Positions 9,306-17,031 of a stretch of 64,000 bases of DNA are shown here, piece by piece. The notes beneath the pieces are model-generated. The model saw only the letters and a list, made by a program, of their open reading frames with translations. It was not told the DNA's origin and did not search any database. How positions within the stretch are numbered: the first letter of the stretch is position 1; the number at the start of each line of letters is the position of its first letter. The DNA is from Psychroserpens luteolus (GTDB lineage Bacteria; Bacteroidota; Bacteroidia; Flavobacteriales; Flavobacteriaceae): positions 300,042 to 364,041 of the forward strand of contig NZ_JAHVXI010000003.1 in NCBI RefSeq assembly GCF_021032705.1, written 5' to 3'. The translations under genes and the position numbers were made by a program.

Positions 9306-10579
9306 TAATTTAATTGTTTTAAAGGTACATCATCCATTTTCCACACGGTTTGCATGAAATCTTTTTTCTCTTCATTATTCGGCTTATAATACTTATTAAA
9401 AACCTCCAGACTTCTATGCCCTGTATAACTCATTATTACTTTATCTGGAATCTTCTTATTCTTCATAACGGTTATAAAACTTCTTCTTGCTGTGTGCGAT
9501 GATATTCTTTCATACAAAGGGTGAAATTGCTCAATAATATCTTTTCCTATCTTAATCGTCTTTTTAATCTCTTCTACGTAGCCCAAGTGCTGAAAAACTT
9601 CTTTGATATAATCATTAAATTTTTGATTAGAGATTTTTGGTAATTTGTAATCGTACTTTTTAAGCACGTATCTAGAAAAATCATTAAGAGGGACTTCTAA
9701 AGTCTTATCATTATTTTTTTCATCTCTCACTTTAATAATTCCGTTTTGAATATCCCTCTTTTGCACCTTAGAATAGTTGCTATACCTCATCCCTGTAGCA
9801 CAACCAAATACGAATAAATCTCTTACCTTCTCTAATCTTTCATTTTTGCTTAAATCATATTCAAAAAGTTCCTGTACCTGTTCTAAGGTCAATGCTATCT
9901 CATCGGTTTGCTGAGGTTTTGGTGCTTTGAACTTCTGAAAGTCCGTTTTGTAAGTATGGTTATTTTCTAAAGCCCAATAAAGGAAAGTCTTAAATAAGCC
10001 TACATTTCTACGAAGTGTATTTGCTGAATGCTTTTTATTACTAACACAAAAATTTATGAATGAGTTATAAAATACTTTGTTAATTTGATTGAAGTGAATT
10101 TTATTATTTCTGTTTTGCTGAAAATCAAAAAGCAACTTCTTATTATACTCATAACGCTTAATAGTTGTTTGCGAGTTGGCATCTTCAGTATAATCATTCT
10201 TTTTATCAGTTAGAAACAACTCATAAACTTCAAAGAATTTGTTTGATATTGATTTTGTACGCTTAAATTCAACATTAAAATCATCTTTAATATCAGATAT
10301 TATAATCTCTCTGTTTGCCAATTTGTAATTCTGTATCGTATCTGAAAAAAAATTAGAATAACGGTCTAATTGTCGCTTAATGACACGATGCTTATTAGCT
10401 CCATTAGTTCTTCCGTTGAGGTCGTTCGGTTGTTTATTTACAAAATCCCATTCATCTGGATGGATAGTTTCTCCTGTAGAGTAGACAAATTTACGCCCTT
10501 CGTCTTTAAAATAGGCTGAAAACAAAATAAGTGTTTCTTTATCAGCATTGGGTTCTTTAAGATTGAATGTACTTCTCAT
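9305..10579 (-). CDS. Tyrosine-type site-specific integrase
   Basis: A 424-residue tyrosine recombinase. It has an N-terminal arm-binding domain (residues 1-90), a SAM-like core-binding domain (about 110-215) and a catalytic domain with all key residues visible: Arg265 in GMRYS, His362 and Arg365 in SHTARRS, His388 in TGHRS and the nucleophile Tyr397 or Tyr398 in NKYYKP. It would integrate and excise the surrounding element at the tRNA-like site 140 bases upstream of its start. Repeats between the gene and this site may be its arm sites. Confidence 0.92.
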   Translation of the reverse strand: MRSTFNLKEPNADKETLILFSAYFKDEGRKFVYSTGETIHPDEWDFVNKQPNDLNGRTNGANKHRVIKRQLDRYSNFFSDTIQNYKLANREIIISDIKDDFNVEFKRTKSISNKFFEVYELFLTDKKNDYTEDANSQTTIKRYEYNKKLLFDFQQNRNNKIHFNQINKVFYNSFINFCVSNKKHSANTLRRNVGLFKTFLYWALENNHTYKTDFQKFKAPKPQQTDEIALTLEQVQELFEYDLSKNERLEKVRDLFVFGCATGMRYSNYSKVQKRDIQNGIIKVRDEKNNDKTLEVPLNDFSRYVLKKYDYKLPKISNQKFNDYIKEVFQHLGYVEEIKKTIKIGKDIIEQFHPLYERISSHTARRSFITVMKNKKIPDKVIMSYTGHRSLEVFNKYYKPNNEEKKDFMQTVWKMDDVPLKQLN

Positions 10580-10622
10580 AACTTTTTATCAGTTGACAGA
10601 ATCGTTGACAATAAAGTTATGA
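10576..10622. repeat. Inverted and direct repeats in front of the integrase gene
   Basis: TCATAACTTT (10576-10585) and AAAGTTATGA (10613-10622) are a perfect 10-bp inverted repeat. Between them GTTGACA occurs twice as direct repeats, 12 bases apart (10592-10598 and 10604-10610). The block overlaps the integrase start codon. Such an arrangement is typical of integrase or excisionase arm-type binding sites and of autoregulated integrase promoters. Confidence 0.5.
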
Positions 10623-10719
10623 TTTAATAATGTTTTAACTACAATTAGTTATAAACACTTTTCAACAATATATTGATTTTTAGCATTTTAAATTAAATAT
10701 GATATATTAACAAATAAAA

Positions 10720-10742
10720 GGTTCAAATACCTCTTTCTCCGC
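10720..10742 (+). other. Attachment-site candidate: 3' end of a tRNA-Ser-like gene
   Basis: The string GGTTCAAAT-A-CCTCTTTCTCCGC looks like the T-loop, 3' T-stem and acceptor strand of a bacterial tRNA-Ser. The 5' bases cannot form a T-stem and the conserved C61 is replaced by A, so this is a remnant and not a working tRNA. A terminator follows directly. The pattern is the one left when an element integrates into the 3' end of a tRNA gene. Confidence 0.6.
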
Positions 10743-10747
10743 AAAAG

Positions 10748-10775
10748 AAACCCACAATGAAAATTGTGGGTTTTG
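10748..10775 (+). terminator. Rho-independent terminator behind the tRNA fragment
   Basis: AAACCCACAAT (10748-10758), loop GAAA, then ATTGTGGGTTT and further T-rich sequence: an 11-bp perfect stem. It begins six bases after the tRNA-like 3' end and is most simply the original terminator of the interrupted tRNA gene. Confidence 0.85.
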
Positions 10776-10814
10776 TGTTTTCTGTAGCCTATGAAGTTTA
10801 CTTCAAGGAAACTC

Positions 10815-10848
10815 AAAACCTAACAAGCGAAGCTTAGTAAGGGTTTTT
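10815..10848. terminator. Second hairpin, probably bidirectional terminator
   Basis: AAAACC-T paired with A-GGGTTTT, with the inner stem AAGC/GCTT, followed by a T-run on the plus strand and TTTTG on the minus strand. It lies 34 bases after the stop of the minus-strand cytochrome gene, so it may end that operon. Confidence 0.55.
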
Positions 10849-10881
10849 TGTTTTTAAGAAGGGTCATAGTAATTGGGAGTT

Positions 10882-11298
10882 CTAATCATTCAAAGCTCCT
10901 TGAATAATCCATTCTTCAATTTTTTGTATTTCAAAATTAGATAAACCATCACCAATTGGTGGCATTTGTTGACCAAAGACACCATCATCAATTATTTTAT
11001 GCCAAAGTACAGAATTTTCAATACTGAAAGGTTCAATTCTTAGGTTGGGCGCATAATTAGTAGAGCTAACGTTTATCAATAAATCATAGCTCATTCCGTC
11101 TCTTAAATCCAATCCAGTAGGATGATTTTGATTATGACATTGAATACAATGATTGGTAAATATTGGTTGAATATCTGCTGAAAAACTAACTTCAAATGGC
11201 TCATCAGTTTCAATAAATATTGGCCCTTCTTCTGCGCTACATGATACTAAAATAATAATGCAGGTGACTATTGTAAAAAAATTTCTAATTGCTTCCAT
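10882..11298 (-). CDS. c-type cytochrome domain lipoprotein
   Basis: A 138-residue lipoprotein (lipobox at Cys20, LVSC). The mature chain has one heme-binding motif CIQCH (51-55) and a likely axial methionine in QMPP (Met112), the layout of a small class I cytochrome c as found fused to DUF1549/DUF1553-type or stand-alone in Bacteroidota. It would carry electrons in the periplasm, anchored to a membrane. Last gene of the cytochrome/DUF5777 operon; its start overlaps the DUF5777 gene by 14 bases. Confidence 0.82.
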   Translation of the reverse strand: MEAIRNFFTIVTCIIILVSCSAEEGPIFIETDEPFEVSFSADIQPIFTNHCIQCHNQNHPTGLDLRDGMSYDLLINVSSTNYAPNLRIEPFSIENSVLWHKIIDDGVFGQQMPPIGDGLSNFEIQKIEEWIIQGALND

Positions 11299-12220
11299 TT
11301 CTAAACGTTCTTTTAATATTAAACCCGATTACCAGCTTTCCTTTTGTATAGTCTAAAGGAGACGAATAGAAAAGATTTTGAGGTATAATTTGATTACTCG
11401 AGACAATAAATATTTGAAACGCATGACCTGCAGTTCCAATTTCATAACCTAGTGCAATGGGGTCTTTAAAATCATTAACTCTATTATTAAATTTTGTAGT
11501 ATATTCAAAAATAATTGAGGAGGTAACACCTGTTTTGTACCGACCGCCAATAGTTGCTCCAAACAATAGATTATCATTATCTAAAGGCACTAAATTCTTA
11601 TAAATAATCGTCGGACTAAAGATTGCGGAGAACTTCTCATTAATTTTTTTTGAAACTATAATTTGAGTATTGTAGGCAATCCGATGCGCAAATGTGTATT
11701 CGAAAGGGGTTACTCCATCAACAAAAAATTCATTCGGACTAACCTCTGGAAAATCTCTTGATGATATACCTGCATTAAAGTATAATGCTATTGACACTGG
11801 GACTTTCTTGATTTTTTGTCTTAGCAATTTATATTTGGCTTCAAAATCGTAAACTTTATCAATTTTAGTTCGCCCTATCCCAAATTGAAGTCGGTCAGAT
11901 AAGGCAAAAGTAAAACCAAATCGAATATTAGCCGAACCATCAAATCCAAGGAACTCTTGAACAACCGAATTACCAAAATCTTTAAAATCTAATTCACCAA
12001 ATCTATGCTGAATACGGAATTCAAATGCACCTTTTGGTGTAGTTTCTGTAGTCTGGTTATTTATTAAAAGTCCATAATTAAAGGCGTTAGTGATATAATC
12101 TTCACCTTCCAACATTGAATTCAGTATATCGTCGTCTTGGCCAAAACCCAAATTAAAAAACACCAGCACAAACAAAGGCACGATCATTTTATGAACTATA
12201 TCACCCGTAATGAAAATCAT
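11285..12220 (-). CDS. DUF5777 family outer-membrane beta-barrel protein
   Basis: A 311-residue protein made of alternating amphipathic beta-strands (for example FEFRIQHRFG, IRFGFTFALSDRLQFGIG, LVIGFNIKRTFR), as in DUF5777 barrels of Bacteroidota. A signal peptide (MIVPLFVLVFFNLGFGQ) begins at an internal ATG at 12187, which may be the true start; the ATG at 12220 overlaps the preceding stop by four bases. Lying between two cytochrome c genes, it may belong to an electron-transfer or small-solute route across the outer membrane, but the family's function is not known. Confidence 0.78.
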   Translation of the reverse strand: MIFITGDIVHKMIVPLFVLVFFNLGFGQDDDILNSMLEGEDYITNAFNYGLLINNQTTETTPKGAFEFRIQHRFGELDFKDFGNSVVQEFLGFDGSANIRFGFTFALSDRLQFGIGRTKIDKVYDFEAKYKLLRQKIKKVPVSIALYFNAGISSRDFPEVSPNEFFVDGVTPFEYTFAHRIAYNTQIIVSKKINEKFSAIFSPTIIYKNLVPLDNDNLLFGATIGGRYKTGVTSSIIFEYTTKFNNRVNDFKDPIALGYEIGTAGHAFQIFIVSSNQIIPQNLFYSSPLDYTKGKLVIGFNIKRTFRNGSN

Positions 12221-12633
12221 TTTTCTTCAGTTTTTAGGGTTCTCAAATACCTAATAACTTGCCAACGCTGGGTCTTAGACAAAGCTGTATTGTAAGATGG
12301 CATTGCGTCTCTTCCTTTGGATATTTTATAAAATAATGCTCCATCGGTTTGACTCTGCACCAAATTACTTGTGTGATCTGCCGGTTTTTTTTCCAACGTT
12401 GATGCTGTAGGACCATCTCCTGTTCCCGATCTTCCATGACACGTTGCACAGATTTGGTAATAAATACGTTTACCTTTCTCTATTGATTTATTGTCATTAG
12501 CTATTGGGTTTTTTATATCATCAGCTGCCTTAGGCACAACCCATTTATCATCTTGTAGTTTATTAAAGAAGGATAATCCCAACAACAGAACCAACAACGC
12601 AATACCTATTTGTTTTAGATTTATAACTATCAT
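12217..12633 (-). CDS. Membrane-anchored cytochrome c
   Basis: A 138-residue protein with one N-terminal membrane anchor (IGIALLVLLLGLSF), a single heme motif CATCH (62-66) followed by GRSGTGDGP, and a probable axial Met111 in DAMPSY. This is a typical cytochrome c class I (cytochrome_CBB3 type) domain. It would shuttle electrons in the periplasm. Part of the operon that starts at 13727, whose promoter carries the FNR-like operator; this fits a role in respiration under low oxygen or with another acceptor. Confidence 0.86.
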   Translation of the reverse strand: MIVINLKQIGIALLVLLLGLSFFNKLQDDKWVVPKAADDIKNPIANDNKSIEKGKRIYYQICATCHGRSGTGDGPTASTLEKKPADHTSNLVQSQTDGALFYKISKGRDAMPSYNTALSKTQRWQVIRYLRTLKTEEK

Positions 12634-12639
12634 GACTAA

Positions 12640-13491
12640 TTAGATTTTTATAAATTTCTTTACTTGTTGTGAATTATCTGATATAATTCTAACGAAATAG
12701 ATCCCATTATTCCAATCAATTACTGAAATCTCATTTTGCAGACTAGAAATCTTTTTATTTAACACCTGTCTCCCGGAACTATCAAAAATGTCAAGTATCG
12801 TACTATTATTTATAGAGAAGTCAGGTATTGTAAGGTTTAACTTATCTTCACTTACATTTGGAATAATCTCAAATAACTGAGTCGCACTAAAATCCTCAAC
12901 GCTAAGCGTTGCTGAAGCTTCAATATTATCGATCTCAAGAATTGCTGAGATAGATTCACCTTGCCACGACGGATTTGTATTACTCAATATTCGCATAGTA
13001 GATACATCTGAAAGGGTTTGAGCAACATTTGAACCACCTGCAACTGTAGTAAAATCACTTGCTAAAATAGGAATAGTATATTGTTGCCAACTTCCTCCAG
13101 CAGGAATTGTTACCGCATTTATTGTGCATATCCGACCACCTGCACCATCAAACGCTATTCTTAAATTCAATGTATTTGTTATTGCTCTTGCATCAAATTT
13201 TATAGAAATAATTCCTGTTGAAGTATAGTTACCTGCCCATTGCTGTTCATTGAACATAACCATTTTACTGCCTTCACCTCCACCTCCTAACGATGGATCA
13301 CTTAAGTAATTATCATTTGCCCCAGTTGGTCCGCCAGAGCTAATATTTACTGGTGGAACAGATGAACCTCCATCAGTCCAGTTTTCTGTGGTTCCATTTT
13401 CAAAGTCATCTATTTGTCCTAAATTGACTTGTGCCAAAGCACTGCATGTGCCTATTAAAAATAATAATGAGAGAATTGTATTTGTTTTCAT
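12640..13491 (-). CDS. T9SS-sorted secreted protein with jelly-roll-like domain
   Basis: About 283 residues, secreted. A signal peptide (NTILSLLFLIGTCSALAQ) is followed by a beta-rich domain (residues 25-195; FENGTTENWTDGG, ISIKFDARA, LEIDNIEA) similar to carbohydrate-binding or laminin-B-like jelly rolls. The C-terminal 75 residues are a type A T9SS sorting domain (LFEIIPN...SGRQVLNKKIS...GIYFVRI...KKFIKI). The frame opens six bases earlier with TTG; the ATG at 13491 is preferred. Its presence inside a cytochrome operon is odd and its ligand unknown. Confidence 0.8.
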   Translation of the reverse strand: MKTNTILSLLFLIGTCSALAQVNLGQIDDFENGTTENWTDGGSSVPPVNISSGGPTGANDNYLSDPSLGGGGEGSKMVMFNEQQWAGNYTSTGIISIKFDARAITNTLNLRIAFDGAGGRICTINAVTIPAGGSWQQYTIPILASDFTTVAGGSNVAQTLSDVSTMRILSNTNPSWQGESISAILEIDNIEASATLSVEDFSATQLFEIIPNVSEDKLNLTIPDFSINNSTILDIFDSSGRQVLNKKISSLQNEISVIDWNNGIYFVRIISDNSQQVKKFIKI

Positions 13492-13511
13492 GATCAATGG
13501 ATATTAATTGA

Positions 13512-13727
13512 TTATTTTGTTTTTAACGAACAGCTATTAATACCTAATAGCTTATAAATAGGGCAAAAGCTCATAACACTTGTAAGTATCAGTATAAATG
13601 CAAAACCTAGCAAGACATAGGACCAAGTACCTGAAATAATATCGGCAAAATACAGTACGCCTATCACTATTGCTAAAGCAATTCTAATCACCTTATCGGA
13701 TGTTCCAACATTTGACTTCATAATCAT
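13512..13727 (-). CDS. YgaP-like small inner-membrane protein (DUF2892)
   Basis: A 71-residue protein with two hydrophobic segments (IALAIVIGVLYFADIISG and YVLLGFAFILILTSVM) and the FCPIYKLLGI signature of the DUF2892/YgaP membrane domain, found alone or fused to rhodanese domains. The role is unknown; a link to sulfur or electron-transfer processes has been suggested for the family. First gene of the cytochrome operon, 17 bases downstream of the predicted transcription start. Confidence 0.83.
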   Translation of the reverse strand: MIMKSNVGTSDKVIRIALAIVIGVLYFADIISGTWSYVLLGFAFILILTSVMSFCPIYKLLGINSCSLKTK

Positions 13728-13750
13728 TTGATTTTATAATTAATACTGTA

Positions 13751-13793
13751 TAAACTTACAGTCTTAATTAATTAAAATCAGTGACTTTAGTCA
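13751..13793 (-). promoter_or_regulatory. Operator-promoter of the cytochrome operon
   Basis: Operator TGACTTTAGTCA at 13782-13793, inside a longer perfect palindrome GTGACTTTAGTCAC (13781-13794) within the 3' end of the Crp gene. Spacer of 23 bp to the -7 box TAAGTTTA (13751-13758). A second palindrome ACTGTA-N6-TACAGT (13745-13762) covers the -7 box and could be a repressor site. Confidence 0.65.
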
Positions 13794-14409
13794 CAGCCTT
13801 CATTACGATAATGCCTGATTTAGATTGTTTTACTTTTTTTTCAAATTCTAATTTTTTAAGTACTCTACTAATAACTTCTCTCGATGTTCCTAGTTCATAT
13901 GAAATGTCTTTATGTGACATTTTAATAATGATTGAATTTGAGACTGCTGCTTTTTTACATAAGTATCGATGTAGACGTAAATCTAAACGATCAAAAAGCA
14001 CATGATTAAGTGTATCTATAAGATCATAATACCTATCTGAAAAAAGCTTTAAATACATGGTATTAAAATCAGGATACTTTTTAATCCATAGATCTACTTT
14101 ATGAATTGGTAAGAATAAAATTTTGGACTTTTCCTCAGTTTTTGCAAAAAATGAACTGGGTTTATTTTTATTACTGGTTATAAAAGATAATACACAGCTT
14201 TCAGATGGCTTAATATGATATAATAAAAACTCTTTTTCACCATAAGACGTAAATACTTTAACTAATCCATCCAAAACAAAAGGTAAAGATTGTATGTATT
14301 GTCCTGCTGCAATTAACTCTGTATTTTCTGGAATGATTTTTTCAACAGAATACTTATCAATCTCATCAGCCAAAGACTCATTTAAAAAAGGAAGTGATGT
14401 GATCTTCAT
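13768..14409 (-). CDS. Crp/Fnr family transcriptional regulator
   Basis: A 213-residue protein: cyclic-nucleotide-binding-like sensor domain (about 20-125), dimer helix (RYYDLIDTLNHVLFDRLDLRLHRYL) and a Crp-type HTH with recognition helix TSREVISRVLKKLE. The Glu-x-x-Ser-Arg spacing in that helix is the one E. coli FNR uses to read TTGAT half-sites. No cysteine cluster for an iron-sulfur centre is present, so it is not an oxygen sensor of the FNR type; heme or small-molecule sensing is possible. The gene lies just upstream of the cytochrome operon and contains that operon's operator in its 3' end. Confidence 0.88.
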   Translation of the reverse strand: MKITSLPFLNESLADEIDKYSVEKIIPENTELIAAGQYIQSLPFVLDGLVKVFTSYGEKEFLLYHIKPSESCVLSFITSNKNKPSSFFAKTEEKSKILFLPIHKVDLWIKKYPDFNTMYLKLFSDRYYDLIDTLNHVLFDRLDLRLHRYLCKKAAVSNSIIIKMSHKDISYELGTSREVISRVLKKLEFEKKVKQSKSGIIVMKAVTKVTDFN

Positions 14410-14499
14410 AATCTGTTTTTTTATAGAATCAAGCTTGAATGTTTCTTTTTAGTGACATTTGTTTCTTAAATGTTTACTTTATGTTTCATTCTTAAAATT

Positions 14500-14985
14500 C
14501 TAGTTTTTCTCAAAAGTCAGCATATCTGTACCACCATTTCCTCCACTAATATCAATTAATTCGATTCTAGTTGACGATGTGGATACAATATCCCAATCGT
14601 CATTGAGGTCTTCAAAATTATTGGTTTCTGGCACTGGAAAGAAGATATTGAAATCAATATCATCATCATTACTACTATCATCATTACTATTACTATCATC
14701 TGTTACAGACCAGGTTCCTGTCATTGTAGTGGAGCCATTTGTAGCTATAAGCGATCCATCTGAATTAAAAGCAAAATCATATCCAGTAAAATCTGAAGTT
14801 TCATTCTGTCCGGAGTCATTGAAGTTGGTTATTCGCCAAGTTCCAGACTCCACAGTAGTTTCAATTTGAGCGATTTGCTGACTATTATCGTTTGGGTTTC
14901 CAACGTCATCGTCGTCTGAACAGCTAAACGACATTAATGAAAAGCTTAGTAGTATCAGCATACCGAAATACAGTCCTTTTTTCAT
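14500..14985 (-). CDS. Acidic lipoprotein with one lipocalin-like repeat
   Basis: A 161-residue lipoprotein (MSFSCSDDDD; lipid-anchored Cys). The mature part is one copy of a beta-rich domain beginning SGTWRITNFNDSG and ending in a conserved DDWDIVSTSSTRIELIDISGG segment plus TLTFEK-like tail. The same domain occurs three more times in the next gene upstream. A run rich in Asp, Asn and Ser (near residues 95-110) interrupts it. It is likely surface-exposed because the lipobox is followed by acidic residues, as in the surface lipoprotein export signal of Flavobacteria. The ligand is unknown; calcium or another cation is possible. Confidence 0.7.
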   Translation of the reverse strand: MKKGLYFGMLILLSFSLMSFSCSDDDDVGNPNDNSQQIAQIETTVESGTWRITNFNDSGQNETSDFTGYDFAFNSDGSLIATNGSTTMTGTWSVTDDSNSNDDSSNDDDIDFNIFFPVPETNNFEDLNDDWDIVSTSSTRIELIDISGGNGGTDMLTFEKN

Positions 14986-15018
14986 GATTTCTATAAGTTT
15001 AAGTTGTTAATATTGTTT

Positions 15019-16803
15019 TTAAAGTTTTTGAAGCGTTAGCGTATCGGTTCCACCGCCACCGCCACTTACATCTTGGATGACCACTTCAGTACTTGACACT
15101 GAAATTACGTCCCAATCGTCATCATTAAACTCTTCAAATGGTAAGTCTGTACCAAAATTCAAAGTCATTTGATTGCCTCCACTAAACACAGTCCAAGTAC
15201 CATTATTAGTTGTAGTACCGTTTGAAGCCGAAACTGATCCATCCATATTAAAGTCTAGCTCATAGCCTGTATAATTCGCCGTTTGGTCATCGGCATCTTC
15301 CATATAAGAAGCAACAAACCAGAGGCCATCGATTAAAATTGATGACAAATCATCATTACCATTTCCACCATCAAAAGGTGTTCTTTCAAAGGTTAAGAAG
15401 TCTTCAGAACCATCACCACCACTAACATCTTTTAATCGTATAATATCGTTGGTAACTTCCAAAACATCCCAATCATCTGCCAGTTCATCTAATGGCATAC
15501 TTGTTCCGAAGTTTAAATTAAGTCCGAGAGGTGTATCATCGCCAGAAGTTGTGGACCAAGAACCATTAGTCGTTCCACTCATATCTGTTGCAGTTGCCGT
15601 ATTGTCTGATGCAAAATTGAATACATAGTCTACAAAATCTGTAGTTTCATCTGTATCGTCGAAGAAGTAAGTGACATACCAATCACCATTGGTTAATGCA
15701 GTAACTAAAGCCGAGTCATCAACGCCTCCATCAGTAGAGCAATCACTCTCAAAGCGCAAGCGATCGTCTCCTAATCTTAGATCGACCTCAACTTCTCCAG
15801 GTTCTTGTTCTATTTCATGTAAGTTCCATGTATCGTTAAAATCTGGTAGCCCTGTAACATTAATGATTACTGAAATATTATTACCAGAACCAGAAGCTTC
15901 CCATGTACCGTTAAATGTGTTTACTCCTTGAGTGACTAGAATTGTTCCATCATTATTAAACTCAAATACGTAGCCTACATAGTTATCTTCAAGGTCATCA
16001 TCATTGCGTTCTAATTTATCAACCGTCCATCCAGAACAGTCGGCAAACACAGTATCAAGATCACTAGTCGTACAATTATCACAATCATCATCATCAAAAT
16101 CGTTATCATCATCTTCATCGCAACTATTATCTGCAGTTTCGATTGCTAAAGTCAGTTCTTGAATAGTGTTTATGATTTGTGTCGTTCCGTCGAAATAAAT
16201 AACAGTAAGTGGGAAACTTATGGTAACTGCTGCATACTCATCTAAGTCATCAATAAAGTCATACATATCGTTATCATTATTGATGGTGATTGAATTAATC
16301 AAATCGTTGTTTTCATCAAAAATTGAAGCTGTTATAGGATATTGAAAATCGATGCACTCAATATCATCATCATTCTCATTTTCACCAGGACAATTAGCTG
16401 TGAGCGCTGCTAATTCGGTATCTGAGTTGACTACAACAGTTGAAAAATCAGATAGTATTACTGTAATTGGATAAGAAATGACAACGGAATCTACATCGTC
16501 ATCAAAAAGATCGATAATGTCTTCTATATCTTCATAACCATCATCGTCATTAATTACTAGTTCAATCCCATTAACTGTCACTGTCACTGGCAATTCAACA
16601 CTTAAACAACTTGCGTTGTCAATGATATTATCATTAGAGCCGTCATTAATAGCAACATTACTCATTAAGACTGCTATTGGCGAATTAGCTTCGATAGTTT
16701 CTTCAACGGGTGGGTCAATACTTAGATCATCTTCTGTTCTACACGAAGTGATACTTAAAAAAATTCCTAAAAGTATGAATAGGATTGGTTTCAATGTTTT
16801 CAT
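15019..16803 (-). CDS. Large acidic repeat lipoprotein
   Basis: A 594-residue lipoprotein (lipobox SITSC; CRTEDD). Residues about 35-220 hold related segments built around LPVTVTVNG / YPITVILSD / YPITASIFD / FPLTVIYFD with acidic linkers. Residues about 245-594 contain three copies of the lipocalin-like domain (starts CSGWTVDKLER, NGDWYVTYFFDD, DGLWFVASYMED), each closing with a DDWDVL/I segment and, in the last two, D-V-SGG. The protein is extremely rich in Asp. It is divergent from the sigma/FecR/TonB-receptor unit and together with the 161-residue gene (33-base gap) may be the surface ligand-binding partner of that system. Confidence 0.72.
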   Translation of the reverse strand: MKTLKPILFILLGIFLSITSCRTEDDLSIDPPVEETIEANSPIAVLMSNVAINDGSNDNIIDNASCLSVELPVTVTVNGIELVINDDDGYEDIEDIIDLFDDDVDSVVISYPITVILSDFSTVVVNSDTELAALTANCPGENENDDDIECIDFQYPITASIFDENNDLINSITINNDNDMYDFIDDLDEYAAVTISFPLTVIYFDGTTQIINTIQELTLAIETADNSCDEDDDNDFDDDDCDNCTTSDLDTVFADCSGWTVDKLERNDDDLEDNYVGYVFEFNNDGTILVTQGVNTFNGTWEASGSGNNISVIINVTGLPDFNDTWNLHEIEQEPGEVEVDLRLGDDRLRFESDCSTDGGVDDSALVTALTNGDWYVTYFFDDTDETTDFVDYVFNFASDNTATATDMSGTTNGSWSTTSGDDTPLGLNLNFGTSMPLDELADDWDVLEVTNDIIRLKDVSGGDGSEDFLTFERTPFDGGNGNDDLSSILIDGLWFVASYMEDADDQTANYTGYELDFNMDGSVSASNGTTTNNGTWTVFSGGNQMTLNFGTDLPFEEFNDDDWDVISVSSTEVVIQDVSGGGGGTDTLTLQKL

Positions 16804-16954
16804 GATTATCTGTTTTTTTATTTTATACTGTCAAATGATATTAAAGGAATCTTTTTAAAATGAATTAAACTAACTGCCTTTATTCTTAAAACAACTCATT
16901 TATACAATGTCCCAAAAAAAAATTATTTATCTTTTACTGTGGAAATTTAAAGCA

Positions 16955-16997
16955 TGATAAAAATCATAGCTTTATGAAGCTGATCTATTTAGTTTTG
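16955..16997 (+). promoter_or_regulatory. Operator-promoter of the sigma/FecR/TonB-receptor unit
   Basis: Operator TGATAAAAATCA (16955-16966), 23-bp spacer, -7 box TAGTTTTG (16990-16997), then 34 bases to the TTG start of the sigma factor. Same layout as the other promoters of the proposed regulon. Confidence 0.65.
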
Positions 16998-17031
16998 CTT
17001 ACATCTGTATTAATACCTAAAAAAGATACCA

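Larger units (their letters stand above)
1..10742. mobile_element. Right part of an integrated element (integrase, Rep, metal-efflux cargo) ending at a tRNA 3' fragment
   Basis: The block contains, from its right edge leftward, a tyrosine recombinase, an unknown protein, an excisionase-like HTH protein, a HUH-type Rep protein and a metal-efflux operon, all on the minus strand. The right boundary is inferred from a tRNA-like 3' end at 10720-10742 that is followed by a rho-independent terminator but preceded by AT-rich DNA instead of a tRNA body. The complete tRNA and the other attachment site should lie left of the window. It is not certain that the efflux operon belongs to the same element as the integrase; gene direction and the absence of any boundary between them favour it. 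Confidence 0.6.
10580..10881. other. Gene-free stretch between integrase and cytochrome operon
   Basis: About 300 bases without a credible gene. In order it holds the integrase promoter repeats, a very AT-rich segment (10620-10719), the tRNA 3' fragment, the orphan tRNA terminator and a second hairpin at 10815-10848. Confidence 0.7.

Noticed and set aside
10720..10742. Complete tRNA gene at the integrase boundary
   Set aside because: No D-arm, anticodon arm or 5' acceptor strand precedes the 3' fragment and the T-stem cannot form.
15671..15931. Plus-strand frame of 86 codons within the acidic lipoprotein gene
   Set aside because: Antisense shadow of a gene with biased Asp codons; no promoter or recognisable protein features.
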